Translations under genes and position numbers: made by a program
Assembly: GCA_021413595.1 (NCBI GenBank)
Contig: JAIOQD010000030.1
Coordinates: 1-5,180 of the forward strand
Direction of reading: 5' to 3'
Length of the DNA: 5,180 nt
Source of the DNA: Bacteroidota bacterium
Lineage (GTDB): Bacteria; Bacteroidota; Bacteroidia; 2-12-FULL-35-15
The notes under the pieces: generated by a model
Database searches by the model: none
The model's input: only the letters and a program-made list of their open reading frames with translations
Told to the model about the DNA's origin: nothing
Shown here: positions 5,174 through 5,180 of the stretch, piece by piece
Layout of the letters: every line of letters starts with the position of its first letter
How positions within the stretch are numbered: the stretch's first letter is position 1

Positions 5174-5180
5174 TTATGAG

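Noticed and set aside
1..5180. CRISPR array, insertion sequence, tRNA or defence system
   Set aside because: No spaced exact direct repeats of CRISPR length, no transposase frame or terminal inverted repeats, no tRNA-like fold seen, and no defence-type gene pair.

Overview
The window is AT-rich DNA that most resembles a member of the Bacteroidota. None of the gene starts I checked has a clear Shine-Dalgarno sequence. One candidate promoter fits the Bacteroidota TTTG / TAnnTTTG pattern, and the protein set (an archaeal-like polyprenyl synthase without the FARM insertion, a DUF3108-type protein, a PEGA-type lipoprotein) suits that phylum. The assignment is inferred from style and was not searched.

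Left part (1-1340): the window opens inside the 3' end of rfbA (rmlA), the glucose-1-phosphate thymidylyltransferase that makes dTDP-glucose for dTDP-rhamnose and surface polysaccharide. A 54-bp gap follows, and then a complete trans-isoprenyl diphosphate synthase on the same strand. The gap and the first codons of the synthase form a degenerate 7-8 bp (15-bp) periodic repeat, so the start codon is ambiguous. A perfect 16-bp inverted repeat lies between this gene and the convergent next one and probably terminates both.

Middle (1353-2887, minus strand): a secreted or membrane-anchored DUF3108-like protein, then a small TerB-like cytoplasmic protein, separated by 272 bp of AT-rich DNA with an 18-bp palindrome just after the second gene. 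They look separately transcribed.

Right-centre (2888-3394): 507 bp without a credible gene, lying between divergent genes. It carries a CRP-like palindrome with a third matching half-site, a plausible Bacteroidota promoter for the rightward gene, and an 11-bp-spaced direct repeat near that gene's start.

Right (3395-5180): a lipoprotein with a PEGA-like domain runs into a trypsin/HtrA-like serine protease in another frame. The frames switch near a run of five A's. The two pieces read as one protein of about 521 residues broken by a one-base loss, giving an envelope-anchored protease with an N-terminal PEGA module. A strong GC-rich terminator follows. Its U-tract is on the minus strand, and it sits 9 bp past the stop codon of a leftward reading frame that enters from the right edge. 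That frame is interrupted beside a run of six A's.

The genes do not form one pathway. I see no mobile element, CRISPR array, tRNA, rRNA or defence cassette. The most interesting items are the broken PEGA-protease gene, the periodic repeat at the start of the isoprenoid synthase, and the palindromic operator-like site.
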